Source: Variovorax paradoxus (lineage in GTDB: Bacteria > Pseudomonadota > Gammaproteobacteria > Burkholderiales > Burkholderiaceae_C). From it: DNA of 54,949 nt. The stretch covers positions 1 through 54,949 of the forward strand of contig NZ_JAGGNV010000038.1 of NCBI RefSeq assembly GCF_018614955.1. Reading direction: 5' to 3'. Within the stretch, counting starts at the first letter, position 1. Each line of letters begins with the position of its first letter. This document shows, in pieces, positions 1 through 8,396 of this stretch. A model generated the notes under the pieces. The model searched no databases. It was not told the origin of the DNA and saw only the letters and a list, made by a program, of their open reading frames with translations. The position numbers were made by a program, and so were the translations under genes.

Positions 1-355
1 AGTCCTTGACCGGGTCGTAGCTGAGCTTGCCGTAGATGTGCGGGTAGATCGAGGTGCACGAGAAGGGCGACAGCGCGAGCGTGCTGCCGTCGGCCGGCGC
101 GCCTTTGAGCACCTCCAGCGCGATGCGTCCGCCTGCGCCGGGCTTGTTCTCCACCACCCCTGCGTGGCGCGTATAGGCCGAGCCGGCGAGCTTCTCGCCG
201 ACGCGGCGCGCCACGCTGTCGCCGGCGCTGCCCGCAGGGAAGCCGTAGTAGATCTTGATCTGCTCGAGGGTCTGGGCCAGCGCGGCCAGCGGATGCAGGG
301 CAGCGAGCGCGGCGGCGGCGCCGAGCGTGTGAAGGAAGTGGCGGCGATCGGTCAT
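1..355 (-). CDS. Bug/TctC-family solute-binding protein, 3' part missing
   Basis: Periplasmic binding protein of the tripartite tricarboxylate transporter (Bug) family, cut off by the window edge after about 118 codons. The start at 355 is preceded by GAGGAG. Residues 1-28 form a signal peptide with a twin-arginine-like start (DRRHFLHTLG) and an Ala-rich core ending in ALAQ. The next part has the family's first ligand loop, YYGFPAGSAGDSVARRV, followed by VVENKPGAGG, which is the typical Bug 'NrpGAGG' motif. It lies 34 nt downstream of the beta-keto acid cleavage enzyme on the same strand, so the two are probably co-transcribed. The ligand is unknown; Bug proteins usually bind carboxylates. 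Confidence 0.88.
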   Translation of the reverse strand, partial: MTDRRHFLHTLGAAAALAALHPLAALAQTLEQIKIYYGFPAGSAGDSVARRVGEKLAGSAYTRHAGVVENKPGAGGRIALEVLKGAPADGSTLALSPFSCTSIYPHIYGKLSYDPVKD

Positions 356-389
356 GGTGTGTCTCCTCGAAAGTTCTTTGGATCGTTCT

Positions 390-1307
390 TCAGACGGCGA
401 ATTCGGGGCGCGGCAATCCGATGCGCGGCAGGCCCATCATGTCGCGCGCCTCGGCCGGCGTCGCGGGCTCCATGTCCATCTCGCGGATGACGCGCACGAT
501 GCGTTCGGTGAGCTGCAGGTTCGTCGCCAGCTCGCCGTGACGGTAGTAGAGGTTGTCTTCCAGGCCCACGCGCGCATGGCCGCCCAGCAGCAGCGCGCTG
601 ATGTTGGCCTCGAGCTGCGAGGGGCCGATGCCGCTGACGCAGAAGATCGCGCCCTTGGGCAGCGTGTCGACCATCATCTGCAGGTGACGCGGCGAGAAGG
701 GCATCGCGTTCTGGAAGTTGCGGTGCACGTTCATCACCAGGTTGATGAAGTAGGGCGCCTCGTCCAGCCCCTCCTCGATCAGCGTGGTCGTGTCCTGCAG
801 GATGTGGGTGGGGCTGAACACCTCCCACTCGGGCTTGATGCCGCGCGCCTTCATGCCGGCGGCGAGTTCGCGGCCCTTGGTGAGCGGCGTGTCCATCAGG
901 ATCTCGCGGCCTTCGAAGCTGAGGTTGAGCGTGGTCGCGTCCAGCGTGCACATCTCGGCGCCGGCGTCCATGCCCTTCACGCGCTCGTCGAAGGCGATCT
1001 CCCAGCGCCCGCCGGGCAGCGGCTTGATCATGTCGCCGTGCACGCCGCCGCCGGTGGAGTTGTTGAGCACGATGTCGCAGCCGGCGGCGCGGATGCGGCG
1101 GTTGATGTCGCGGTAGACCTCGGCGTCGCAGGTGGCGCCGTCGTCCGGCCGGCGTGCATGGATCGCGGCCACGCTGGCACCGGCCTTCCAGCAGGCGACC
1201 ACGTCCGCCGCGATCTCCTCGGGCTGGGTGGGAAGATGGGGGTTCTGCGACTTGTGCGCCATGCCTCCCGTGGGGGCGATGGTCACGATCACCTTGCGCT
1301 TCGACAT
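390..1307 (-). CDS. Beta-keto acid cleavage enzyme (BKACE, DUF849 family)
   Basis: A 305-residue protein of the BKACE/3-keto-5-aminohexanoate cleavage family, which condenses a beta-keto acid with acetyl-CoA to give acetoacetate and a new CoA ester. The N-terminal VTIAPTGGMAHKSQNPHLP, the AAIHARRPDDG segment (residues 48-57), NNSTGGG (82-88) and the late GLEDNLYY (248-255, carrying the expected metal-ligand Glu250) identify the fold, a TIM barrel. The family normally has an HxH zinc pair near residue 48; here the first position is Ala48 and only His50 remains. Cytoplasmic. It is probably first in an operon with the Bug-type binding protein and is divergent from a Crp/Fnr regulator. Substrate unknown. 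Confidence 0.88.
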   Translation of the reverse strand: MSKRKVIVTIAPTGGMAHKSQNPHLPTQPEEIAADVVACWKAGASVAAIHARRPDDGATCDAEVYRDINRRIRAAGCDIVLNNSTGGGVHGDMIKPLPGGRWEIAFDERVKGMDAGAEMCTLDATTLNLSFEGREILMDTPLTKGRELAAGMKARGIKPEWEVFSPTHILQDTTTLIEEGLDEAPYFINLVMNVHRNFQNAMPFSPRHLQMMVDTLPKGAIFCVSGIGPSQLEANISALLLGGHARVGLEDNLYYRHGELATNLQLTERIVRVIREMDMEPATPAEARDMMGLPRIGLPRPEFAV

Positions 1308-1418
1308 GGGCGTTCTCCTGTGGATGGCGCGCTATTATTTTTGGCGGCTGCCGCCCCGGCAGTCATTGCGATGACATTTGAGATCAGGGTTTACGAGCCG
1401 CAGCCAGCAGGAGCGTTG

Positions 1419-2129
1419 ATGCCGCACACCAGGCCGAGCCAGAGACCGCCGGCGTCCTTGTCGATTCCCGAGCTGCTGCAGCGATCGGTCTGGTTCCCCG
1501 GGCTGGACGCGGCGGCGCAGGCGCGCGTGCTCCAGGACATGCGCGAGGAGTCGGTGGCCGCCGGCGCCGCGCTGTGCCGCCGCGGCGACACGCCGCTGCA
1601 CTGGTACGGCACGCTCGAAGGCCTGCTCAAATGGTCGATGACCTCGAGCGACGGCCGCTCCGTCACCTTCGGCGGCCTCTCGGTCGGCAGCTGGTTCGGC
1701 GAGGGCACGCTGCTGCGCGCCATGCCGCGCTCGGCCGACATCATCGCGCTGCGCGACAGCCGCGTCGCGGTGCTGCCGCTCGACACCTTCCAGTGGCTGC
1801 ACCGCACGCAGATGAGCTTCAACCACTTCCTGCTGAACCAGATCAACGAGCGGCTGCACTGGTTCATGGGCAACTATGCGGCGCACCGGCTGCTCGACGC
1901 CGACAGCCAGGTGGCGCGCGCGCTCGCCGGCCTGTTCCATCCGTGGCTGCATCCGGGCAGCGACGTGTACCTGCAGACTTCGCAGGAAGAGATCGCCAAC
2001 CTCTCCGGCCTCTCGCGGCAGCGCTGCAACGCGGCGCTCAATCGGCTGCGCGAGGCGGGACTGCTGCGCATCGAGTACGGCGGCATCACCGTGGTCGATC
2101 TGGAAGGGCTGCGGCGCTTCGTCGAGTAG
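1419..2129 (+). CDS. Crp/Fnr-family transcriptional regulator
   Basis: A 236-residue regulator. The frame is open far upstream, but the ATG at 1419 is chosen because AGGAG lies 5 nt before it and because the upstream frame is antisense to the DUF849 gene. An N-terminal cyclic-nucleotide-binding-like beta-roll spans about residues 20-130 (GTLEGLLKWSM, GSWFGEGTLLR). A C-terminal winged helix-turn-helix spans about 165-236 (TSQEEIANLSGLSRQRCNAAL). No N-terminal cysteine cluster is present, so an Fnr-type oxygen sensor is unlikely. It is transcribed away from the DUF849/Bug operon across 111 bp, so control of that operon is the simplest guess. Effector unknown. Confidence 0.85.
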   Translation: MPHTRPSQRPPASLSIPELLQRSVWFPGLDAAAQARVLQDMREESVAAGAALCRRGDTPLHWYGTLEGLLKWSMTSSDGRSVTFGGLSVGSWFGEGTLLRAMPRSADIIALRDSRVAVLPLDTFQWLHRTQMSFNHFLLNQINERLHWFMGNYAAHRLLDADSQVARALAGLFHPWLHPGSDVYLQTSQEEIANLSGLSRQRCNAALNRLREAGLLRIEYGGITVVDLEGLRRFVE

Positions 2130-2132
2130 CGC

Positions 2133-2414
2133 TCAGAACTTGCCCGCCAGGCGGGGCGGCCCGTCTTCCTCGCCCGTGCTCTCGTCGTCCACCGATGCGA
2201 GCTTGAAGCGCGCGGCCTCGTGCCGGCGGCTCAGGTCCGTATAGCGGTCGAGCTCGGCCGCTCCGGACGGCATGGCCCGCGCGCAGTCGACGAAGAACTG
2301 CGACTCGTCGAAGTTCAATCCGTGCAGCACTTCCTGGCCCTTCGAGTTGATGGCCAGAAGGCTGCGTTCGGAAAACTCGGTGCGCTGCGTTTCCGGCATT
2401 TCGAGATGTTTCAT
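2133..2414 (-). CDS. Hypothetical 93-residue protein
   Basis: A small acidic protein I do not recognise. It starts MKHLEMPETQRTEFSER, preceded by a good AGGAG Shine-Dalgarno, and ends RLAGKF. There is no signal peptide, membrane segment or cysteine motif; it has one Cys and is charged throughout, which suggests a soluble cytoplasmic protein. It begins 29 nt after the stop of the GlxA-like regulator on the same strand and its stop is only a few bases from the converging Crp/Fnr gene's stop. Position suggests co-transcription with the regulator, but the function is unknown. Confidence 0.65.
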   Translation of the reverse strand: MKHLEMPETQRTEFSERSLLAINSKGQEVLHGLNFDESQFFVDCARAMPSGAAELDRYTDLSRRHEAARFKLASVDDESTGEEDGPPRLAGKF

Positions 2415-2443
2415 GGCCGACTCCTTTCTCGTTGGGCTGCCGC

Positions 2444-3484
2444 TCAGGCGTTGCCGTGAACCGACAGCGCCGCGCGCAAACCGCCGAAGCGCCGGCGGTA
2501 CTGCGGCGGCGTCAGGTTCACCTGGCGCCGGAACAGGCGGCCGAAGAAGGCTGCGTCGTCGTAGCCGACTTCCTCCGCCACGGCCGTGATGGGCAGCTCG
2601 CTGGTCTCGAGCAGGTGCTTCGCCTCCTCGATGCGCATCGTGTGCACGTATTCCAGCGGCGCCATGCCGGTGGCCAGCTTGAAGCGGCGCTGGAAGGAAC
2701 GCTGCGGCAGCCCGCTCTGCTGAACCATCGCGGCCACCGGCGCCGGGTCGGCATAGTGCTCGGCGATCCAGGCCTGGCAACGGCCGATCAGCGCGTCTTC
2801 GACCTGGCTCGAACGCGCCACGCGCGCGAAAGGCTGCTGGCCGACGTGGTGCCAGTCGATCAGGAACAGCCGCGCCACCTGCATGGCGGTCTCGACGTCG
2901 ACGCAGCGGGCGATGATGTAGAGCGCCAGGTCCATCCAGGAGCTGCCGCCGCCGGCCATCACCAGCCGATGCCCGTCGCCGGTGGCCACCAGTGCGCGCT
3001 GGGCCTGCACCCGCACCGTCGGATGGCGGCGCTGCATCGTCTCGCAGTACGCCCAGTGCGTGGTGACCTCGTGGCCGTCGAGCAGGCCGGCCTCGGCCAG
3101 CAGCATGGCGCCGGAGCAGGCCGTCGTCATCAGCGATCCGCCGGCATGGCAGCGGCGCAGCCAGGCGGCCTCGCGCTCGAACATCCCGGACTGCCGGTGG
3201 TCGAGCGCGAGCAGCGATTCCGGCACGCAGACCACGTCCGGCGCGGCGCAGTCCGACATCGGCATGTCGATGCGGATCGGCAAGCCGTTGCAGCCCGTCA
3301 CCTCGCCGGCGTGCGAAGCGACGATCACCGGATCGAGCACCGACTCGCCGTAGCGCCCGTTGAGCACCCAGGACCAGTCGCGGCCCGCGCACTTGAACAT
3401 CTCGTACATGCCGTAGACCACCGACGCGGAACTCAGCGGCGTGGCGACGATGGCGATCTGCGGGAGCGGCGCGGCGGAAGTCAT
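2444..3484 (-). CDS. GlxA-family AraC-type transcriptional regulator
   Basis: A 346-residue regulator with an N-terminal DJ-1/PfpI-like (glutamine amidotransferase-like) domain, about residues 8-190, and a C-terminal AraC double helix-turn-helix, about 225-335. The middle segment TTACSGAMLLAEAGLLDGH is the nucleophile-elbow region of the DJ-1 domain and retains Cys. The C-terminus has the AraC signature (AEEVGYDDAAFFGRLFRRQV, then TPPQYRRRF). Proteins of this group often control amine, arginine or glycine-betaine catabolism; the target here is not evident. It is divergent from the TPR gene and precedes a 93-residue unknown gene in a likely two-gene unit. Confidence 0.9.
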   Translation of the reverse strand: MTSAAPLPQIAIVATPLSSASVVYGMYEMFKCAGRDWSWVLNGRYGESVLDPVIVASHAGEVTGCNGLPIRIDMPMSDCAAPDVVCVPESLLALDHRQSGMFEREAAWLRRCHAGGSLMTTACSGAMLLAEAGLLDGHEVTTHWAYCETMQRRHPTVRVQAQRALVATGDGHRLVMAGGGSSWMDLALYIIARCVDVETAMQVARLFLIDWHHVGQQPFARVARSSQVEDALIGRCQAWIAEHYADPAPVAAMVQQSGLPQRSFQRRFKLATGMAPLEYVHTMRIEEAKHLLETSELPITAVAEEVGYDDAAFFGRLFRRQVNLTPPQYRRRFGGLRAALSVHGNA

Positions 3485-3501
3485 TGAAATACCTTCGTGC
3501 T

Positions 3502-3517
3502 TCGCACTGCGGTGCGA
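3502..3517. repeat. Inverted repeat between divergent glxA-like and TPR genes
   Basis: Perfect 6-bp arms TCGCAC and GTGCGA with a 4-nt loop, in the 169-bp gap between the divergent genes starting at 3484 (minus) and 3654 (plus). It could be an operator for the GlxA-like regulator or part of a transcript leader. There is no flanking T-run, so it is not a terminator. Nothing else stands out in this gap. Confidence 0.4.
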
Positions 3518-3653
3518 GCTTGCTTGGAGCGGCCCGGCGCTGCGCTCATGGCTGATTCGTCAGTCTTGTTGCCGGAATGGCTTCGTGCTTTGGAGACCGG
3601 CGAATTTACGCTCGATGCGCAATCCGCTCAACCATTTCCCAAGGACCTCTCCC

Positions 3654-4970
3654 ATGACCACGACGCTCCGCGATGCACACGGCCAGGCGCTCTCCACCAC
3701 CGACCGCGCATCGCTCGCGGCCTACGAGCATGCGCTCGATCTGTTCCACAGCTTTCGCACCGACCCGGTCGCGGTGCTCACGCCGGTGCTCGAACGCGAT
3801 CCGGGCTTCGTCTCCGGCCAGCTGCTGATGGCCGGCATGCTGCTGACCGCCTTCGACGGCCAGCTGCTCGGCATGGCAAAGGCCAGCGTCGATGCCGCGG
3901 CTGCCAGCCCGCAGAAGGCCAACGAGCGCGAGCAGTCGCTGATCGCCGCGCTCGGCGCCTGGAGCGGCGGCGACGCGCTGCGCGCCAACCAACTGCTCGG
4001 CCGGCATCTGATCGACCATCCGCGCGATCTCTTCGCGCTGCAGCTCGCGCACCTGGGCGATCTGTTTCTCGGGCACTCCTTCATGCTGCGCGACCGCGTC
4101 GCGCGCTCGCTGACGCAGTGGAGCGCCGAGGACAAGGGCTACGGCTACCTGCTCGGCATGCACGCCTTCGGCCTCGAGGAGTGCAACGACTACGCGCGTG
4201 CCGAGTCGGTCGGCCGCCGCGCGTTCGAACTGCAGCCGCACGACAGCTGGGCCGTGCACGCGGTGGCGCACGTCTGCGAGATGCAGGGGCGCGTGGCCGA
4301 CGGCGTCCGCTGGATGAAGGCGACGCAGCGCCATTGGGCGACCGACTGCGGCATGGCCGTCCACAACCACTGGCATCTGGCGCTGATGCACATGGCGAGC
4401 GGCGACATGGACGCGGCGCTTGCACTCTACGACGACGCGGTCACCCCCGCGCCCGAGGCCATCGCCCTGAACCTCAACGATGCCAGCGCGCTGCTGTGGC
4501 GCTTCGCCCTGCGCGGTGTCGACGTGTCGCAGCGCTGGCAGGCCCTCGCCGCACGGTGGCGGCTGCAGGCCGCTTGGGGCTCGATCGCCTTCAACGACGT
4601 GCATGCCGTAATGGCGCTGGCTGCGGCCGGCGACGATGACGCGGCGAGCGCGGGCATCGCCGCGATCGCCGATGCGGCCCGGCGCCCCGGCGCACAGGCC
4701 GCCGCCGTGGCTTTGCCTGCCGCCGGCGGCCTGCAGGCTTTCGCGGCCGGCCAGTACGCGCGCTGCGTCGAACTGCTGCTGCCCGTGCTTGCGGCCAGCA
4801 GCCCGCTCGGCGGCAGCCATGCCCAGCGCGACCTGCTGCATCTCACGGTCATCGAGGCCGCATCACGCGCCGGCGACCGCGCGCTGGTGCGCGCCATGGG
4901 CGACGAGCGGGCGGCGCGCAAGGTGGCGACGGCCCGGCCTGCGCGGGCCGAAGACCCCGTGTACGCCTGA
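3654..4970 (+). CDS. TPR protein of the TTC38-like family
   Basis: A 438-residue alpha-helical repeat protein. The ATG at 3654 was chosen because the homologous-looking part starts here (MTTTLRDAHGQALSTTDRAS); the frame further upstream looks non-coding. The central region (HAVAHVCEMQGRVADGVRWM, then NHWHLALMHMASGDMDAALAL) matches tetratricopeptide-repeat protein 38-like proteins, whose biochemical role is unclear. There is no signal peptide or membrane helix, so it is likely cytoplasmic. A LysR gene starts 21 nt after its stop on the same strand, so they may be co-transcribed. Confidence 0.8.
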   Translation: MTTTLRDAHGQALSTTDRASLAAYEHALDLFHSFRTDPVAVLTPVLERDPGFVSGQLLMAGMLLTAFDGQLLGMAKASVDAAAASPQKANEREQSLIAALGAWSGGDALRANQLLGRHLIDHPRDLFALQLAHLGDLFLGHSFMLRDRVARSLTQWSAEDKGYGYLLGMHAFGLEECNDYARAESVGRRAFELQPHDSWAVHAVAHVCEMQGRVADGVRWMKATQRHWATDCGMAVHNHWHLALMHMASGDMDAALALYDDAVTPAPEAIALNLNDASALLWRFALRGVDVSQRWQALAARWRLQAAWGSIAFNDVHAVMALAAAGDDDAASAGIAAIADAARRPGAQAAAVALPAAGGLQAFAAGQYARCVELLLPVLAASSPLGGSHAQRDLLHLTVIEAASRAGDRALVRAMGDERAARKVATARPARAEDPVYA

Positions 4971-4991
4971 ACAGGCTGCACATCGACTGCC

Positions 4992-5858
4992 ATGGACAGC
5001 CTGCAGCTCATCAAGACCTTCAGCGAAGTCGCGGCGCGCGGCAGCTTCTCGCGCGCGGCCACGCGGCTGCGCATCTCCAAGCCCACGGTCAGCAAGCACG
5101 TGGCGGAACTGGAGAAGCGCTTCGACGTGCGCCTGTTCAACCGTTCCACGCGCGCCGTGAGCCTGACCGATGCCGGCCAGGTGCTGCTGGAACGCAGCGC
5201 GCCGCTGATCGAGATGGCGGCGCTGACGCGCGCCGAGCTGCAGGGCCATGCGAGCCGGCCGCGCGGACGGCTGCGCGTGACGGCGCCCTACGGCCTGGAG
5301 CGCACTGCGTTCCCCGACATCCTGGGCGAGTACATGCGCTCGCACCCCGAGGTGCATATCAGCCTGCGCGTCACCAACGGCGCGGTCGACCTGGTGGAAG
5401 ACGCCTGCGACATCGCGCTCCGGCTCGGCCGGCTGCGCAACGACAACCTGATCGTGCGGCGGCTCGCGCGGGTCGACTGGGTGCTGTGCGCGACGCCGCA
5501 GTACTGGGCCAGGCGCGGCATGCCCGCGCAGCCGGAGGACATGCGCACGCACGAGGTGCTGAGCTTCATGTCGCACGCAGGCAGCGCGCTGCTGCCCTTC
5601 GAGGTCGACGGCCGGGCCTGCGAGGTGCCGGTGACCAGCCGCATGGAATGCAACGAGCCCTCGGCGCTGGTCGGCATTGCGCTGGGTGGCCTCGGCGCCG
5701 TGGCCGTGCCCGCGGTGCTCGCCCGCCCGCACCTCGAACGCGGCGCCCTGGTCCCGGTGCTGCGCGACTTCATGCCGCGCGACATCTGGTTTCACGCCGC
5801 CTATGCGCAGCGGCGGCACAACAGCGCGGCGCTGCGGAGGTCTGCTGGGGTTTCTTGA
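4992..5858 (+). CDS. LysR-family transcriptional regulator
   Basis: A 288-residue LysR regulator. The N-terminal winged helix-turn-helix (residues 1-60) includes FSEVAARGSFSRAATRLRIS and VSKHVAELEKRFDVRLFNRS. The rest is the periplasmic-binding-protein-like effector domain (RGRLRVTAPYGLERTAFPDI onward). It belongs to the group with MDSLQLIKTF-type starts, often regulating neighbouring oxidoreductases. No divergent partner is present: the gene upstream is the TPR gene on the same strand, so the target is unclear. Confidence 0.9.
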   Translation: MDSLQLIKTFSEVAARGSFSRAATRLRISKPTVSKHVAELEKRFDVRLFNRSTRAVSLTDAGQVLLERSAPLIEMAALTRAELQGHASRPRGRLRVTAPYGLERTAFPDILGEYMRSHPEVHISLRVTNGAVDLVEDACDIALRLGRLRNDNLIVRRLARVDWVLCATPQYWARRGMPAQPEDMRTHEVLSFMSHAGSALLPFEVDGRACEVPVTSRMECNEPSALVGIALGGLGAVAVPAVLARPHLERGALVPVLRDFMPRDIWFHAAYAQRRHNSAALRRSAGVS

Positions 5859-5963
5859 GCGGCGGATCGCGGCGCCGGCGCTGGCCTGCTAGCAGCGGGG
5901 AGAGTCCTTCGGGCGACGCACACGATTTCTCCCAACTCGCAGGCGATAGTCGGCGGCAACGGT

Positions 5964-6383
5964 GTGCCGACCTGCGAAGACATGAGCCCGAAACCTGCCG
6001 AAAATCCCTCGATTCAGCGCGCGCTGGCAGCGATCGAACAGCTGCTCGCCGAGGTCGAAGCTTCGGCAGGCGCCGTTCCTCACTTCCGACACGCGGACCT
6101 CGTTCCGCTTTCGCCCGACGAGCAGGCGTACAAGGCCGGTCTCGAGAAAAGCGCATACGCCATGCAGCCCGAACGATCGGCTGCGCAGTTCTGCCTGGTG
6201 TCCGCAGGTGCCTTGCTGGGCGTGACGCAACTGCCTCTGAACCGCTCGGCTGCCCCATCTCCGAGCGAGCGCCTGCAGGATTGGAACGATCTGAGCGAGC
6301 TCACCAAGGAAGCAGGGCGCTCGGCCTATCGTGCCGCCTTGATCCTGGCCGATCCGGAGCGTTCGGTGCCGCTCGGCTTCTGA
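5964..6383 (+). CDS. Hypothetical protein
   Basis: A protein of up to 139 residues, not recognised. Two starts are possible: GTG at 5964 or ATG at 5982 (MSPKPAENPSIQRALAAIEQ, 133 residues). The N-terminal part is helical and coiled-coil-like (IQRALAAIEQLLAEVEASAG); the middle contains SPDEQAYKAGLEKSAYAMQP; there is no signal peptide. Codon use is slightly less GC-biased than in the flanking genes. It faces the tannase-family gene tail to tail with 17 bp between them. Confidence 0.55.
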   Translation: MPTCEDMSPKPAENPSIQRALAAIEQLLAEVEASAGAVPHFRHADLVPLSPDEQAYKAGLEKSAYAMQPERSAAQFCLVSAGALLGVTQLPLNRSAAPSPSERLQDWNDLSELTKEAGRSAYRAALILADPERSVPLGF

Positions 6384-6400
6384 GCCCAGGCAGGCAGCGC

Positions 6401-8278
6401 CTACTGGCAGGCGTAGCTTGCAGCCAGGCTTCGATCCCCGCTCACATAGGCGATCTTCTTCGGATAGGTGCACAGCGGCCGGGCGAGCGACTTGTCCGAG
6501 TTCTGCAGCACCAGCTTGTCCGGCACCACGCCTTTTTCGACCCAGTCCGTCAGCGCAGTGAAGAGCTGGTTCGGTGCCGGCAGCGGCGGGTTGGCCACGG
6601 GGCTCACGCCCGCCACGCCATTGACGGAACCCACGCCGGCGCAGTGGCCCATCGCGGGAATGGGCAGGTAGCGGTAGAACTTCTGCAATGCGTCCATCCC
6701 GCCCATCGCGCTGGCGGCGCGCTCGTAGTAGTGGCGCGTGCCCGCGTCGGGAATGAGCGTATCGGCCAGGCCGTGGTACGTCAGCATCTTGCCGCCGCGA
6801 TCACGGAACCTGGAGAGGTCGGGGTTGTTGGCGTTGATGTTGCCGAAGGAGGCCTGCAAGGCCAGGCCGCGGTCGCTCGCGTTCGCGAGCTGGTCGTAGC
6901 CGAGCGACTTCCATCGGTTCGCGCCGTTGCCCGTCGCATTCTTGAAGAGGGGGCTCGCGATCGTCGGATCCTGCAGATTGAGCGCGACCTGGTCCACGGA
7001 AATCAGGAAGGGCGCGGGCTCGCCCGCCACCGAGTCGGCCAGGGCGAATCCCGGTGCGAGCGGGCTGTTGAGCGCCGTGCCACGCGTGAGGCCGTACCAG
7101 AGCTGGTTCGGGGCGAGCGTCGTGCCGTGGCCGATGTCGACCGAAGGCGCGGGCACGCTGCCGTCGCGCGTCTGGCCGTACCACATCTTGTTGACCGCCT
7201 GCGCCTGCACCGTGCTCAGGCAGGCGGCCGTGGCATTGGTGCCGCCGCTGGCGGTGCAGAGCACCGCGGCGTCCTGCGCAGGGTTGTAGCTGCAGCTGCC
7301 GGGATCGCTGATGAAGCCGTCGTGCTGGCCGGTCAGGTTGGCGTCGCAGGCGCTCACCGCCGCCGAGGACGCGAGCGAGAGTTGCGCCGACGTCAGCGGC
7401 ACGCCGCCGAGGTCGCGCTGCATCACGATCTGCGGATAGAGCTCGCCGGTGATGAAGGTCGTCCAGTTGATGGCGCTGTTGCCTGCGAGGATGCCGTCGA
7501 AATCCTCGGGATGGACCTGCGCTTCCATATGGCCCTGCCGGCCGCCGGTGGAGCAGCCGTCCCAGTACGAATATTGCGGCGCCTGGCCGTAGAAGCCGGC
7601 GGCCAGGGCCTTGGCCTTGACGCTCATCTCGTGGATGCCGCGGCTCGCGAAGTCGGTCCAGCCCTGCGTGTTGATGGTGCCGTCGGGCTTCATCGCGAAG
7701 GAGCCATCCAAGGCCGCGAAGGGGGTCTTGGAGGCATGGCCCGCATCGGTGATCGCGCTGACCGAGCCTTCGGTGCCTGCGACCGTCGAGGGCCCATTGC
7801 CGCCGCTGCCGCCGACACGGTCGAGCGCGCTGATCGAGGGCTCGCCCGCGAAGCCGCCGCCGCCGAGCACGTGGACGCGCGTGTTCCAGGCCGATTTGGC
7901 GGGCAGCCAGACCTCGATGCCGATGCCGGCCGAGGTCGAGGGCGCATCCGCGGGCCCGGGGTTGCCGGGGCCGACGTTGAGCTTCACGAGACACAGGTCA
8001 TTGGCCGCGGTGCCGCCGCTCGGCGTGCCGTTCAGGTTCAGGTCGTCGCCCTTCTTGAACTGCTTGACCAGAGTCACCGTGGTGTTTGCGTCGGGCTTGA
8101 ACGCGGCTTTGAGTGTCTCATCGCAGACGAGTGCCACCGGGGCGGGTGCCGGCGCGACGCCGGGCGAGCCGCTGCTGCCGCCGCCGCAGCCGAACAGCAG
8201 GACGGTGGATGCGGCGGCAGCGCCCAAGCCGGGCCAGCGTGGCGCGGGAAGGGGCGTGAGAGGGGAAGGGCAGTTCAT
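6401..8278 (-). CDS. Tannase/feruloyl-esterase-family lipoprotein
   Basis: A 625-residue secreted serine esterase of the tannase/feruloyl esterase family, which cleaves esters of aromatic acids. The N-terminus is a lipoprotein signal ending at a Cys in LLFGCGGGSSG (about residue 31), followed by a Pro/Ala linker. The nucleophile motif is GCSTGGRQG, with the family's Cys next to the Ser. The late MGHCAGVG carries the His and its paired Cys. Length fits the family. It follows an AraC regulator on the same strand, downstream of the aromatic-acid ABC transporter, so it may release benzoate-like acids from esters outside the cytoplasm; that link is inference. Confidence 0.88.
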   Translation of the reverse strand: MNCPSPLTPLPAPRWPGLGAAAASTVLLFGCGGGSSGSPGVAPAPAPVALVCDETLKAAFKPDANTTVTLVKQFKKGDDLNLNGTPSGGTAANDLCLVKLNVGPGNPGPADAPSTSAGIGIEVWLPAKSAWNTRVHVLGGGGFAGEPSISALDRVGGSGGNGPSTVAGTEGSVSAITDAGHASKTPFAALDGSFAMKPDGTINTQGWTDFASRGIHEMSVKAKALAAGFYGQAPQYSYWDGCSTGGRQGHMEAQVHPEDFDGILAGNSAINWTTFITGELYPQIVMQRDLGGVPLTSAQLSLASSAAVSACDANLTGQHDGFISDPGSCSYNPAQDAAVLCTASGGTNATAACLSTVQAQAVNKMWYGQTRDGSVPAPSVDIGHGTTLAPNQLWYGLTRGTALNSPLAPGFALADSVAGEPAPFLISVDQVALNLQDPTIASPLFKNATGNGANRWKSLGYDQLANASDRGLALQASFGNINANNPDLSRFRDRGGKMLTYHGLADTLIPDAGTRHYYERAASAMGGMDALQKFYRYLPIPAMGHCAGVGSVNGVAGVSPVANPPLPAPNQLFTALTDWVEKGVVPDKLVLQNSDKSLARPLCTYPKKIAYVSGDRSLAASYACQ

Positions 8279-8396
8279 CGCATTGTCTCCAGTCGTTATG
8301 GCGGCTTGCTTGTCCGCTGCCCGGGACGATAGAGACGATGCCGACGCGCGTATGTCGAAAAGCTGCGCCGCGCTATCGGGAAGCTGCGCGACCGGC

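Noticed and set aside
1308..1418. Crp/Fnr-type binding site in the DUF849/regulator divergent gap
   Set aside because: I looked for TGTGA-N6-TCACA and TTGAT-N4-ATCAA patterns and found no convincing dyad; only loose AT-rich patches.
5486..8332. Open frame of about 950 codons on the plus strand
   Set aside because: It spans the LysR 3' end, the small hypothetical gene and the antisense of the tannase-family gene; the composition is typical of shadow frames.
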